Assembly: GCA_937625935.1 (NCBI GenBank)
Contig: OW569386.1
Span: 186,001 to 250,000 of the forward strand
Direction of reading: 5' to 3'
Length of the DNA: 64,000 nt
From: Tetramitus jugosus
Lineage: Eukaryota; Heterolobosea; Eutetramitea; Acrasida; Vahlkampfiidae
The position numbers and the translations under genes are program-made. Below, one piece after another: positions 21,436 through 32,800 of this stretch (position 1 is the first letter of the stretch; each line of letters begins with the position of its first letter). The notes below the pieces were generated by a model. It saw only the letters and a program-made list of their open reading frames with translations. It was not told where the DNA came from and searched no databases.

Positions 21436-22233
21436 ATGATGATGATGAACAAGCTTTCTTCCTCAGTGTTGCATTGCAGAAGAGTCGCTGCAACCAACAC
21501 CATTCTCAATCCTTCTCTCGCTCCATCAATTTTTCCCGCCCTTTTTCAACTCCGCTCCTACACCTCCGCGCCTTCTGGCGGTCGCGGATCTAAGCTTGGC
21601 GGCGGAAAACCAAAGCTCTACAATCTCAAGGGCGTGATCCATCCTTACGCGCCAGCTTTTTACCGCCAACAAATGGCGAACAGGCCATTGTCCATCACGG
21701 GCATGTTTAGTGATCGCTTTCGTCTTCTTGTGAACTGGTATAAGAAATGGACGAGCTTTTTTGTAGCTTATCGTAGACTGGGCAAAGAAGAGTTCAATCC
21801 AAGAACTTTTGCCACTACAAAAGCAGTTGCCATCTACAAGGACCTGTATCACAGCATGTACAAGAAGGATTGGAGTGGAATTAGCAAGAATGCTACACAG
21901 GAAGGTGAACGATTTTATAAGAATTTGGTGAGAGACAATCAAGTTCAGTTGGCTCATTGGAACTGTGATGAAGTCAAATCAGCAAAGATTGTTCATGCCA
22001 GTGCAGTCGATGGTCAACAAATGAAAGCTTACATTATTCAAGTGACTGTTCATTTGGTGACTGTGGAGACTGTGACTGAAAAGAATGCAAAGATGGGTCA
22101 AACAGGGGATTTTGAGCGTTATTTGGTGTTTGAGAGAAATGCAACCGATATCAATGTGCCTTGGAAGGTTGTGGGAGAAGTGAAAGCAGAGGACGTGACA
22201 GGAACAAGCAGAGGTTTGTCAAAATTAGTATAA
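21436..22233 (+). CDS. Mitochondrial Tim44-like domain protein, probable ribosomal protein mL45
   Basis: A 265-residue protein with a mitochondrial-type N-terminus (Arg, Ser, Ala and no acids over the first 45 residues; RRVAATNTILNP, LRSYTSAP). The C-terminal half has a Tim44/mL45 fold pattern: NWYKKWTSFFVAYRRLGKEE, YKNLVRDNQVQLAHWNCDEV, then strands VKSAKIVHASAV, KAYIIQVTVHLVTVETVTEK and GDFERYLVFERN..VPWKVV. The DFERYLVFER-xxx-WKVV ending is that of mL45 rather than the translocase subunit Tim44, which is longer. Expected in the matrix at the large ribosomal subunit near the inner membrane. Confidence 0.6.
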   Translation: MMMMNKLSSSVLHCRRVAATNTILNPSLAPSIFPALFQLRSYTSAPSGGRGSKLGGGKPKLYNLKGVIHPYAPAFYRQQMANRPLSITGMFSDRFRLLVNWYKKWTSFFVAYRRLGKEEFNPRTFATTKAVAIYKDLYHSMYKKDWSGISKNATQEGERFYKNLVRDNQVQLAHWNCDEVKSAKIVHASAVDGQQMKAYIIQVTVHLVTVETVTEKNAKMGQTGDFERYLVFERNATDINVPWKVVGEVKAEDVTGTSRGLSKLV

Positions 22234-22603
22234 GACATGTTCAAAAAGTAAGTAATAAAGCATCACGATTTTGAGTCATGATGACAACATTCATGTGTCT
22301 TGTAATTCTCAGTCAGCAGCCGTACATTATTTCTCTTGGATATTTTTGTTGGTAGACAACGCTGCATTTACGGTTCTTTTCCTCTGTTTTGACACCCTCT
22401 GAAGTGTAGCGGGCAAATCATTCTCCCAATCAAATGCTCACTCTCATATCCTCTCTCAACAAATTTCATCCATCTCTCTCACATCAAAGCTGACTGAGAG
22501 TGAAATGCTGGCGAGTTTAGATTATGCTCTCAAGTAACACTTAACTGCTGATTTTAACACAAGCATTCTCAAGAAACAAATCAACAAGTAGACTAACCAT
22601 TAA
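22234..22603. other. Intergenic region
   Basis: Between two genes on the same strand. It has no supported gene; it should hold the 3' end of the mL45-like transcript and the promoter of the next gene. Confidence 0.5.
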
Positions 22604-24187
22604 ATGATTAAGAAGAGACTGCATTCTGAAATTGGAGGAGAAGATATGCAATCTTGTAAGGAATTACGACTTGAGTTCACGACTGAATTCAACTCTCTAC
22701 CACAGATCTCTGACGATGTGTGGGCTGATCACATTTTCTCCTATTTGGGCTTCACAGATCAGGTCAAGTTCCGTCTCTTATCTTGGTCACTTCATAGAGC
22801 TTCCTCAAGGCAATTAAGTAGAAATATCAGTTTCATGCAGAGATTGACTGAATATTTGGCCAAGAACAAGAATAGCCTTTCCTTCTCACAATACATGCAA
22901 GGAGTTGCAGGTGCTCGGGCATATCAACTCTCACTCAGAGAAGATTTCACACGTTCATTGATTGGAATCAAAGTGAGGAAGAATGAGGTTGTACAAAAAC
23001 TCATTCGACGAGTGTTGTCAGATCAAACCCTGTTCATAACCTACTTGGATGGTAAGAAAGAACAATATGGAGATTCATACTCGAGTATAACGGAATTCAA
23101 GATCTATCCCCTCGGTCACAGAAGAGACGAGACCAATTACATTCAGTTCTTTCATAAAACATTCAAGGAATGTTCAAATTCACTCTTGAAGAGGATTACA
23201 TTTGAAACAGCAAGCAGCAAGATTGCATCTGCTCTTGGAATTGATCTAAAGAGACGCTACAACTTGCTCTACATGTACTCTGAAGGAAAGGAGACTAAGC
23301 TGATACGAATGACTACCGAAAAGTTAACAAATCTAAAGGAACAACTAGGATCAAATTTTACAGATATTGATTCGACGCTCCTTCTCAATTTCTTTCTCGT
23401 GTTGGGAGATATGTGGGACAGTACTGAGTATGACTTGAATAGTATTCGACATTTTGGTTTCAGCAACTTTCAAGTTGCCTACAGAGAACCGTGGATTTCT
23501 CGACAGGAACGCAAGCTCAAACAACTACTAACCTCGTTCGAGGAAGAACCTGATTGGGGTTTTCGAAATGGATGCTTTGCTCACTTTTTGAAGCAAAAGA
23601 TGAGGAGATTCGCCTCTTCCATAATCCTGCGTGATTATGATGGTGTGTCATTCTTCATGCAACCATACGAGAGAGCAGAGAATAATCAGCTCGTCGATAT
23701 TGCAAAGAGAAGTGTGGAATACTGCCAAGGCAGCATCACAAACTTTGATGGGGTATATTCCAAGATCGAGTTCAACTCGAAATTCGTTTACAAGGGCGCA
23801 GAAAGACTGGAGGTTTTTCTTTTTGGATATCGAACACAAGAGGATGACTATCTAGCGACCAGGCGAAGGACCAACAAGCGAATTTACCAAAATATATGCT
23901 TGAAAGTTCAGAGTGAACAATCAGGCTTGCTCGTGTTCCGACTGACCAACAAGAATGACTACTCTGTGGTAAAGCGTTTGATGAACATGGAAGGTGTGAC
24001 TGACACCACCTTCATCAAACTATTGCTCGGAATTGGTCTCTCATGTGAAACCAAAAAGTACTGTGACAATCTGGAGAATTCATTTGAGGCCCTAAGTATG
24101 ACCAAGCGATCCTACACGATAACCAAACTTCAAGCATCAATGTTGGCACCCATTTCCTATAATCCAATGCAATACAAAAACAAATAA
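22604..24187 (+). CDS. F-box-like protein of unknown function
   Basis: Intact 527-residue frame. An F-box-like segment lies near residues 32-75: LPQISDDVWADHIFSYLGF then KFRLLSWSLHRASSRQL. The remaining 450 residues are not recognised; they are mixed alpha/beta with basic helices (RRVLSDQTLFITYLDGKK, FLKQKMRRFASSIILRDYDG). No membrane segment is seen. If the F-box is genuine the protein would recruit a substrate to an SCF ligase. Confidence 0.65.
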   Translation: MIKKRLHSEIGGEDMQSCKELRLEFTTEFNSLPQISDDVWADHIFSYLGFTDQVKFRLLSWSLHRASSRQLSRNISFMQRLTEYLAKNKNSLSFSQYMQGVAGARAYQLSLREDFTRSLIGIKVRKNEVVQKLIRRVLSDQTLFITYLDGKKEQYGDSYSSITEFKIYPLGHRRDETNYIQFFHKTFKECSNSLLKRITFETASSKIASALGIDLKRRYNLLYMYSEGKETKLIRMTTEKLTNLKEQLGSNFTDIDSTLLLNFFLVLGDMWDSTEYDLNSIRHFGFSNFQVAYREPWISRQERKLKQLLTSFEEEPDWGFRNGCFAHFLKQKMRRFASSIILRDYDGVSFFMQPYERAENNQLVDIAKRSVEYCQGSITNFDGVYSKIEFNSKFVYKGAERLEVFLFGYRTQEDDYLATRRRTNKRIYQNICLKVQSEQSGLLVFRLTNKNDYSVVKRLMNMEGVTDTTFIKLLLGIGLSCETKKYCDNLENSFEALSMTKRSYTITKLQASMLAPISYNPMQYKNK

Positions 24188-24223
24188 ATTATGAAATTGA
24201 AAATTTACGAAGTGATTATTATA

Positions 24224-27200
24224 TCATTCGTCTATTACTATCTGAGAATTATCATGTTGCTGGGCAAGTTTCTTGAGCAGATCAGGTATAACTTGTTGTG
24301 CCCCTCGTGTGTTTGCTTCAATTTGGGCCTGCATCATTTTGGCTGCTTCTTCTCTCGCTTCATCATCCGATTCATCGTCTGCTTCTTTTCCGAAGAGCAA
24401 GTCATGATGACTAAATCCAGAAATCTCATCGATTGAATCCAGGAATTCCAGATGTTTCTCAAATTCTGGGTAAGTTTTTCTATCAGCATGATGCAGCAAG
24501 TGAAGTTGTTGTTGGGTCTTGCTGTTTTGAGCATCATCCAAAGTAAACAACTCGTGCAACTCAGCATCGCTGAAATATCGATAGTTGTTCTCTTTCTCGA
24601 TTGCCGTTTTGGATAGGCCAGACTTGAAGATTTGCTTTCGATAAATCTTTTCCTCGATCGAAGAACAATTAATTAATCGGTAAATGACAACGTTTCGGGT
24701 TTGTCCAATACGATATGCTCTGTCCACAGCTTGATTATCAATTGCGGGATTCCAGTTGGGGTCCAAGATAATTACTCTGTCTGCACCAGTTAAAGTCAGA
24801 CCAACAGAGCCACACTGAGTCGTTAGAAGCATACAATTGATGCTCGAGTCTGTATTGAATCTTTCCACAATTTCACCTCTTACAGATGCACTTGTTGATC
24901 CATCAATACGAAGAAATTTCAACTCTAAGTCCTCTAGTAGAACTCTCTCGACGAGATTAATCATTCTCTTGTACTGTGAGAAAATAAGCGTACGATTGCC
25001 ATTCTTCTTATGCTCTCTTAGTAATTTCTTCATCACGATAACCTTACCAGAATCTGAGAGTTGCTTCAGTGAAGCCTTCTGAATTCGATTGGCGATGATT
25101 CTATCTTCGTGCTCTCTTATTAGTCTTGCAGCTAGTTTACTATCTTGAACGCCCTCTAGATCAACTGGAGGCATGTGTCCATACTTGGTCGATATGAGGT
25201 GATGATCACACAAAATTTTCAAAATGTTCAACAGTTGCAAAGGATTGGTTCCCACACGCACTTCCTTCTGCGAGCTGAGTGCGTCCTTCACTTCTCTGGA
25301 AGAGAGGAACTGTCGATATACACCCTCTTGTCGCTCTTGCATTTTGCAGTATATAATCAAGTCATTCTTTTGAGAGATTGTAGCTCGCACACTAGATCCA
25401 GATGCATTGGTCGCTCCGCTTGTTGCGTCCACAGCCTTCAACACTTCTAACTTATCTCTTCTCAGCATATAGTTCTGACATTTCTCACGCAACTCAACAG
25501 ACAGAGCATTACCGAGATATTTTACATTAGCGGATGCATTTCTTTTTGTGGATGCTGTGATAGGAATCTCATAGTTTCGTTTAAACTCGTGCTCCTCCCC
25601 GAGTAACACACCATTAAAAATGTAATCATAAAGAGCATATAACTCTCCTAGATTGTTCATGATGGGCGTGCCACTCAGAACAAACTTACACTTCGCAGAT
25701 AGTTGTCGCATGACCTGAGCTATTTGGCTCTTTTTGTTCTTGATGCTGTGCCCCTCATCTAAAATTACACAATTTAAACCATCGTCGCCCAAGTATTTGA
25801 CGAGCAGACTGATTTGAGACCTCGTGGTGGCATACGTGGTCAACAATACTCTACCGTGAGTGTTCTTTTTATCAGCAAACTTTCGTATTATGTGCTGTCT
25901 TTCTCCTGCATCAGTAATGCCATGGAATTTTACAACAGACACATTTGGAGCCCACTTGTTCAACTCCTTCTCCCAGTTTGTCAAAACACTCACGGGACTC
26001 AATATCAGGAAAGTGAATGCAATATCAGATCGTGCCATACCGTTAATGAAGGCAGCAATCTGTACGCTCTTACCCAGACCCATATCATCAGCCAGAATAC
26101 TATGTGAGAAGAATAGGTGAGTATGAACAAATCAAAGAACAAAGGAACCAAAAAACAACAACCACATACCCGCCACTCAATGCCTCATCAGCATGTCTGT
26201 TAATTAACCACTCAAGTCCTGAACGTTGATAACCGTACAACTTGTCGAAAACCTCTTTTTCAATCTCAAAGATTTGATCTGACGGTAGTTTTAACAGATA
26301 ACGACCACCTTCACTATCAAATATCCACCCAGTGGTCGACATGTCCAATCCTTCAGGTATTTTTCCATCCTTGTTAATTGAAACTGTCTTCCGTTTCTTG
26401 AATTGAGGGCTATGAATGGATGACAAATCAAGAATCTCGCCATCTGACTCCTCCTCTAAACTTGCGTAATCATCAATATCACTACCCAAAAACATTGCAC
26501 AATCAGAGTCTTCATCCGTTTCGTCATCATAATCAATTTCACTCTCTTCATCGTCATATACACCCCGATGTTTACCTCGTTTTTGGAATGACTCCTCTAA
26601 CCTAGATGTCTCTTGCTCAGATAATCTACACATATGTGAATACAACAACAAAACAACAACAAGAAAGATGAAAAATTTTGAATAAGAATCAATCACACAA
26701 AAACACTACCCACACATCCACACATACCCTGATTGATAATCACCATCCTCATAATCCTCACTTTCACTTGAATCGAGACCATAGAACTGACCACCAAAAC
26801 TTTTCTCCTCTCTAAATCTTCTCTTCTTCTTGAATTGTCTATTCTTGAGATCAAAAGTCTTAATGAGGCGTCGACGCTTCGATGGTGCCTTACTCGATGA
26901 AGCATCATCCATCCAATCACTTCCTGAACTCGCAGACTCTGCATCATTCATCTCTACGCTCCATTTTCGACTTGCTAGCAGCCGTTTCTTTGTTGCTTGT
27001 TGTTCATCACCTTCACTATCACTCGATATGTCAATACCAAGAATATTGGAAACGAGTTTGTGTGATGCCACCTTTTTTGTCGTTGTTGTTGCAGTCGGCT
27101 TGTTGTTCTGAGATCCAGAGCGGTGATTGAGTGCTCTTTCACTCGTCCGAACATCATCATCACTTTCAGCATTGCTGCTTCTTTTACGCTTTTGAGCTCT

Positions 27201-28067
27201 ATTTTGATGAGACTTGTCACTCTGACTATGGTGATGATTCTTATTCTTTGATTTGACGATATCCATATTCTCCTTGTTGTTGAAACGGTTCTTGTTGTTC
27301 TCTATTGTCGTCTGGTGACTCTTTGTACTCGAATTCTTCTTAATTTTCGTATTGAGAAGTAACTCATCAATAAGATCATCATCATCACTGTCACCTTCGA
27401 TCACAATATCATCATCACTATCATCAATTGTGATGACTGAATCATTTTCTGTTGTCAGCAGAGACTTTGTATTGTTGTTCGCAGCTTTTGCTGAGGAGAA
27501 TGAAATGGATGGTGAAGATGATGATGGTAAAGGAGAGAATGATGAGGATGATGAATAGGATGAGATATGGTTGGTTGTTGTATTGTTGTGAATGGTAGTG
27601 AGAACAGTTTGTTTTCTTGGTTTAATAGTTAACAAACGTTTCTTTGGTTGTTGAGCTGTTGTATGATGAGGACTACTATTATGATTATTACTATCACTGA
27701 GATGTAAGATTGGGTCAGTGTTTTTATAAGCTTTTTTGTTCGTTGTTGTTGTAGACGCTGGAGTGGTTGTTGATTTTGGAGCGTAGAGAATGGGATCTCT
27801 GTGTTGAGCACTTGTGATGGTTGTTCTTGGTTTGTTGTTGCTTCTATGGTCCAAGTAATCATCAATGCTATCACTATCACTGTCTAATAGTGTATGATGA
27901 TGATTTTGATGGTGATGATGAGAGCTTTTCATTGTTGAATTGTTGTTGGATGTTTTTGTGCTTGAGGATGATGATGAAGGTGCTGTCGGTGTGATGATTG
28001 GTTGCGATAGCTTTTGTTCAGCTACGCGAACTGTGCTTTTTCGCCAACCATTTGCCAGAGCACACAT
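24224..28067 (-). CDS. ERCC6L-like: SNF2-family DNA translocase, ERCC6L/PICH-like, two introns
   Basis: Three exons: 28067-26728, 26625-26170 and 26099-24224, joined in phase 2 both times. Introns are 102 and 70 nt, both with donor GTATGTG and acceptors GTGTAG and CACATAG. The product is about 1,223 residues. Residues 1-440 are S/T/N/H-rich and acidic. The helicase core starts KLYGYQRSGLEWLINRHADE; motif I (GGILADDMGLGKSVQ) is restored only by splicing; motif II is ILDEGHSIKNKK; motif III LSGTPIMNNLGELYAL; motif V TTQCGSVGLTLTGADRVII; motif VI QAVDRAYRIGQTRNVVIYRL. After the core, RYFSDAELHELFTLDDAQNS and SGFSHHDLLFG match the conserved tail of PICH/ERCC6L. Human PICH acts on ultrafine anaphase bridges; a similar role here is inferred. 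It is divergent from the START gene. Confidence 0.85.
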
Positions 28068-28177
28068 TGCACAGCCGAAATGGGATCAAACAAGTTTGTG
28101 GTGATGAATTTCAATTTCCACTTTTTTTCGGAACTGGCGACTTTTTGTTGCTTGAATGGCAAAAATCGCGCCAAAAA

Positions 28178-29050
28178 ATGAAAACCTCCGCTACACCCGT
28201 CTTGGAAGCATCTCATTCCCAAACGAATAGCTTTTCTTATCTCCGCGCAACAATGCGAACAAAAAGCACCCCAATCAAAGACAGTAGCTTGAAAAAAACG
28301 AACCAACACCTCATGAGCACAACACTCAACCAAAAACCTGATGTTTCTCCACTGTCTGAAACAGAAGCTAGAAACTTGTTACAGTCACACTATGATCGAT
28401 TAGAGGCCATGTCCACCAGTGGTTGGCGCATTGTTCACCAACGCCTTCAAAATTGTGTCACAGTCAGCACCCGACACTTGGATTTGCCCGATGGAACTCC
28501 CGCTCCCAAAAGCGCGCCAATTCTCGTAAAGGGCGAATGTATTGTAAAAAATTGCGCGCCAAAAGAATTTTTCGACATTGTGGATCATGATGACATTGCT
28601 GTGCAGCAAAAGTTTGACCCAAAGCTCATTGTTCTTCAACCAAAGAAGATTTATAATGAGAAGGAAAGAGATGACGTGAGTGTGTATCGTGTCGCCTTCG
28701 AGTCACCCACCTCACTCGTGTCTAACCGTGATTTCGTGTTCGTTAGAGACGTGAAAAGGAAGGACAATGAGTCCTTTATTTGTAACCTAAGTTGTAGTGT
28801 GAGAGAAACAGTGGATTGGCCATTGGAGAGGCACTTTGTCAGAGGACACATCCACTTCTCCTATTGGCAATTGGAAGTGTCTCCTTTCAATGCCAATGAT
28901 ATGAAAGTGACATATATTAATTGTGTGGATCTGTGTGGGTGGATACCTACTGTGATCTTGAATTTGTTGAGTAATGATCAACCATTGGTCATTCAAAAGA
29001 TTGCAAAGTTGTTGAATAAGGAATTGGAGCCCATGCCGCCAGCTCATTAA
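28178..29050 (+). CDS. START-domain lipid-binding protein
   Basis: A 290-residue protein from the ATG at 28178. The START domain covers about residues 75-285: SGWRIVHQRLQNCVTVSTRH, GECIVKNCAPKEFFDIVDHD, DDVSVYRVAFESPTSLVSNR, then DFVFVRDVKRKDNESFI and a C-terminal helix (NLLSNDQPLVIQKIAKLLNK). The frame is open further upstream to 27998, but that overlaps the start of the divergent PICH-like gene and has leader-like composition. No membrane anchor is seen; START domains bind a lipid in a hydrophobic pocket, and the ligand cannot be named. Confidence 0.8.
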   Translation: MKTSATPVLEASHSQTNSFSYLRATMRTKSTPIKDSSLKKTNQHLMSTTLNQKPDVSPLSETEARNLLQSHYDRLEAMSTSGWRIVHQRLQNCVTVSTRHLDLPDGTPAPKSAPILVKGECIVKNCAPKEFFDIVDHDDIAVQQKFDPKLIVLQPKKIYNEKERDDVSVYRVAFESPTSLVSNRDFVFVRDVKRKDNESFICNLSCSVRETVDWPLERHFVRGHIHFSYWQLEVSPFNANDMKVTYINCVDLCGWIPTVILNLLSNDQPLVIQKIAKLLNKELEPMPPAH

Positions 29051-29245
29051 AATTGTTGCGCCATTGATGCCACGAAATCAAAGGTAGTTAAACAATTAGA
29101 AAAAAGAATTGGTGACTGTCACAGTTGCTCAAGTCATCCAGCTAAACCTTAAGTTATTAATCCTATAGAATAAAATAGGTATTTCTTTGATTGTTCTTGA
29201 TTTATTGAATCAATAATCGATTTGTGTGTGCAGCATCCCGTTTTG

Positions 29246-29623
29246 TTAGATCCATGGAACTCTCCACAAATACCACATACTATGGCCAATGACAACTTTG
29301 TGAGGATGATCCGCTGGCTTCGCAACTCGACGAATACTCTTTTGCTCGATTGGTTTCTGTTGTTGATAATGCTCGCTAACTGTTCCCATTGATTCGCACA
29401 AGGAATCATCGTCAAAGTCTGACAAAGGAGTGAGTGAACTGGAAAATACAACACTCACTCTCTTCTCCGATTTTGTGAGAGGATTTGTCGTACAACTCGG
29501 TGTTCTTGTGTGTTGTTGCTCAATGAAGCTTGATTCACTTTCATCTGGGCTCCGGTTGACCTGGTCGTAGTCACTCTCTGGAGAAGCGATTGCTCGGATG
29601 GGAAAGTATATCATGTTCGTCAT
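29246..29623 (-). CDS. Small Ser-rich protein, unknown; 3' end uncertain
   Basis: A frame of up to 125 residues starting MTNMIYFPIRAIASPESDYD, rich in S, E and Q (KRVSVVFSSSLTPLSDFDDD). A consensus donor GTATGT lies after KVVIGH, and a T-rich acceptor CTATAG lies near 29163. Splicing there would give the short end RINNLRFSWMT with stop at 29130. Neither model can be preferred and no family was recognised. A short frame on the same strand (29149-29454) overlaps it. Confidence 0.4.
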   Translation of the reverse strand: MTNMIYFPIRAIASPESDYDQVNRSPDESESSFIEQQHTRTPSCTTNPLTKSEKRVSVVFSSSLTPLSDFDDDSLCESMGTVSEHYQQQKPIEQKSIRRVAKPADHPHKVVIGHSMWYLWRVPWI

Positions 29624-29835
29624 TTTATGGATTCAAATTACTTCACTCAACAAGCAGTTTACTGGGACTAGCGTTTTTCAAAGTACACTCGAAAGAGTTT
29701 TCTCTTCCCCTCGGTAGCAAAAACTTATTTGTGTGATCGAATACAATCTAAAAATTGGGAGCGGAGAAAAGAGAGGTGTCAAAAAACTTTCAAGGAGATC
29801 GGAGAACGCTTCTTGTTTTTGTATTTTTAGAAGGC

Positions 29836-32800
29836 TCACTCCAGTAAATAATGATCCATGTGGGTTTCACCTTCTGTGGGAAACAACTCTTGCAACTGGT
29901 TCGAGTTGGAGAGAATTGTTTCAAGCGTCTCGAAATTGGGGATGAAATGGAAGAGATTGCCTGATTGGAACACAGTTTGCGAACCAGGGTCGACAATGTG
30001 TCCTTGCTCCGGGGAATAGGGCAGTGTGACATTTGTGCGCTGTTGCTGTTGTTGTTGCTCCTGGGATAGAAACTGCATATGTGGTTGTTGCGTAAGCATC
30101 AGAGACGATGAGGCAGCTGGCACAGTATATAATTGTTGTTGAATATCTGGGTGCGAACTAGTGGTTTGTTGAGAGTACGGATATGATGTAGTAATGTCTT
30201 CAACATTTGTACTGCCCATACTACCACTATCTGAATAGCTCGTTGTTGTCGCATTGTTCTTGGCCAGTTCTTTCAGCATCATGATTTGTGGAGAGATACT
30301 TTGAGCGAGCATTTTCAGCTCCTTTGACATTTGAGCAAACTCGCCCGTTTCATACTTTTCGTACAATGCATCTAACGTTTGAATCTCAGCCTGCAAATAA
30401 GATAGTATATCTCTCAATTCTGCATGAGATGCATTCATATCGCCTAATAATGCTCTGACACGGGCAGCATGTGTTCTACAAGCATGCAAATATAACTCGA
30501 TGTAAACACCACCACCAATCAAGAAAATTTGTAAATTTTCAAAGCAGTATTTCGCTATTTGATTCGCAATGTTCAATTTTAAGCGATTGATTGATGCAAT
30601 CGTTTCTTGATCATATGTCGTTCTCAATGACTCAATATTCGCAATATACAACTGAAATCCTAGAGCACTGAGCCTATAAAACGTGACACTGTTCGGTTTT
30701 CGTTCCTCGTGCGGTATCCAATTGTTGTCGCTGAGCAAATCCTTGCACACAGACACAAACTTGTTCAATCGATCAATACCTTCTGGTTCCGTGTCCAAAA
30801 CCTTTAGCAGATTTCTAACACGTTGAAATCCGTTTGGCGTCTCTTGATACTTCATCGCTATTGACACGTTCTCATACGCTCTAATTGACAAATCGACAAG
30901 TCTCCTGAGACCCTCATAAGTACTGAAATCCTTGTAATCATTGTTCATCTCCATAATCATCTTCGTTCCATAATAAGTACCCATCAAAGCCGCAGTCGTT
31001 TCCTTAATTTTTTCCATGTGTTCTCGAGCATCTCCCGAGTAATGATTCACATTCAAATATCTTGCATTTCGCGTCTGTTGTAAAAACACTTTTACATTAC
31101 TGAGGAACAAGCGTGCTTCACCGACATGAACCCTCTTTCCAAACAAATAATTCACAATATTGATGCAAGCATGAGCCAACTTTGGATTCGTGGCCAAATA
31201 TGGATAAATCTCAGGGTGAAGCAACGTTTCTCGTGCTGTTCTAAACATGTCGTCTGCCGTCTGTCTCAATTGAATACGCGTAAAATTCTTTGTCAACTCC
31301 ATAATATCTGTCGTGTCGTTCACTATGCAACCATCCAGTACGGATTTCAATCTCCTTTGAACACTTTGATAAAAATCGGCTGCTGGTTGGTTTGTTGAGC
31401 TCGCTGATGTGTGTATCGGTGCATGATGCAACACAACAGCATTCAATGAATAAAACAGAGTCTTATTCACTCGAAACTCAAATGTTTCAGCATTCGGAGG
31501 AATACATGGCGGAATACCCGTTGTTGTGTTTTGCATCATTGCACCCTGTTGAGCCAAACCTGTCGACGAGGAAAATGGATTGGTTCTCTGTGCATTTGGA
31601 CCGGCATGGGTGACTGATTCTACTCCACTACCACTACCACTGCTTCCACTTGTACTACCACTGGCACCTCCACCATTGACGCTATCACTCCTGTTTCGAC
31701 CACCACCATTTCGACTGGGACTTCGACTACTGCTACTACTACTACTGCTGCTTGTTGTAATGGCTGTGACACCAGCCGGTAAAGCAATCTTCAAAATACT
31801 GTTATTCGTATTTTGATTGATGCTACTCACCACATGACCACCGCTACTACTAGGACTGTTACTACTACTTGTGCTACTACTATGCGTGTCATTGAGATTG
31901 ATATCATTGTCCTCTGCAGGTGGCATTTGATTGGTTAATATCAAATGTTTCAAATCTTTTCTTGCCGATGCTCGATCACATGTGCTATTGACACTGGCCA
32001 TGAATTTTGAACAAAGATCCAATACTCTGTCCAATGAGACAACTGTGTCATCTGCATTACCATTACCACCACTGGTGTTAATGTCAATAGTAGTGGTAGT
32101 AGGAGTAACAGCCGCATGATGATTACCACCAGATTCAACACCATGACTCGTCGCTGCACGTGAATGATGATTGTTCATCATTGTTGTTGGACTATAAGAA
32201 GGCTTCGATTGCGTTCCATGATGGTGATGCTGATTTGTCTGAGGATGATAGTATTGTTGTGATGCTGGTTGTTGTTGTTGATGGTGATGCTGTTGTTGTT
32301 GTTGTTGCGCATTTGTTTGATAATACGAAGGAGATGGTGAGTGAGACGATGGTGATGGAGACGATGTATTGTAATTGTTTTGTTGATACGAGTGATGATG
32401 AGGTTGATGCTGATGCTGTTGATTGACATAATGATGCTGTTGTGGTTGTTGTTGTTGATACGAATTTCGCGTATTTGCTGTTGATGAATACTGTTGTTGA
32501 TTCATCTGATGAGAATGATGATGATTCGCATACTGATTATTGTTATTGTGGTGATGTTGAGACGCATGATGATAATTTACATTCTGTTGTTGTTGATGTT
32601 GTTGGTGGTGTGATGATGGTGGTGGTTGTTGATGATGATGATGAGTATTATTATTGATGAAATGAGAAGCAGATGGTGATGCCGTGTTAGACGATGAAGA
32701 GGTAGAGCCAACAGGTGAAGCAACTGGACTATACGCTCTCGTTGTTGTTGTTGTCGTTGTTGAGTAATTGTGTGGTGTGGTACTTCTTGAAATTTTACTT

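Noticed and set aside
27998-28177. Upstream extension of the START protein
   Set aside because: It overlaps the start of the divergent PICH-like gene and reads as leader sequence; the ATG at 28178 is followed by coding composition.
32160-32657. Long plus-strand frames full of V and D
   Set aside because: They are the reverse complement of the poly-Q/H/N region of the Zn2Cys6 gene on the minus strand.
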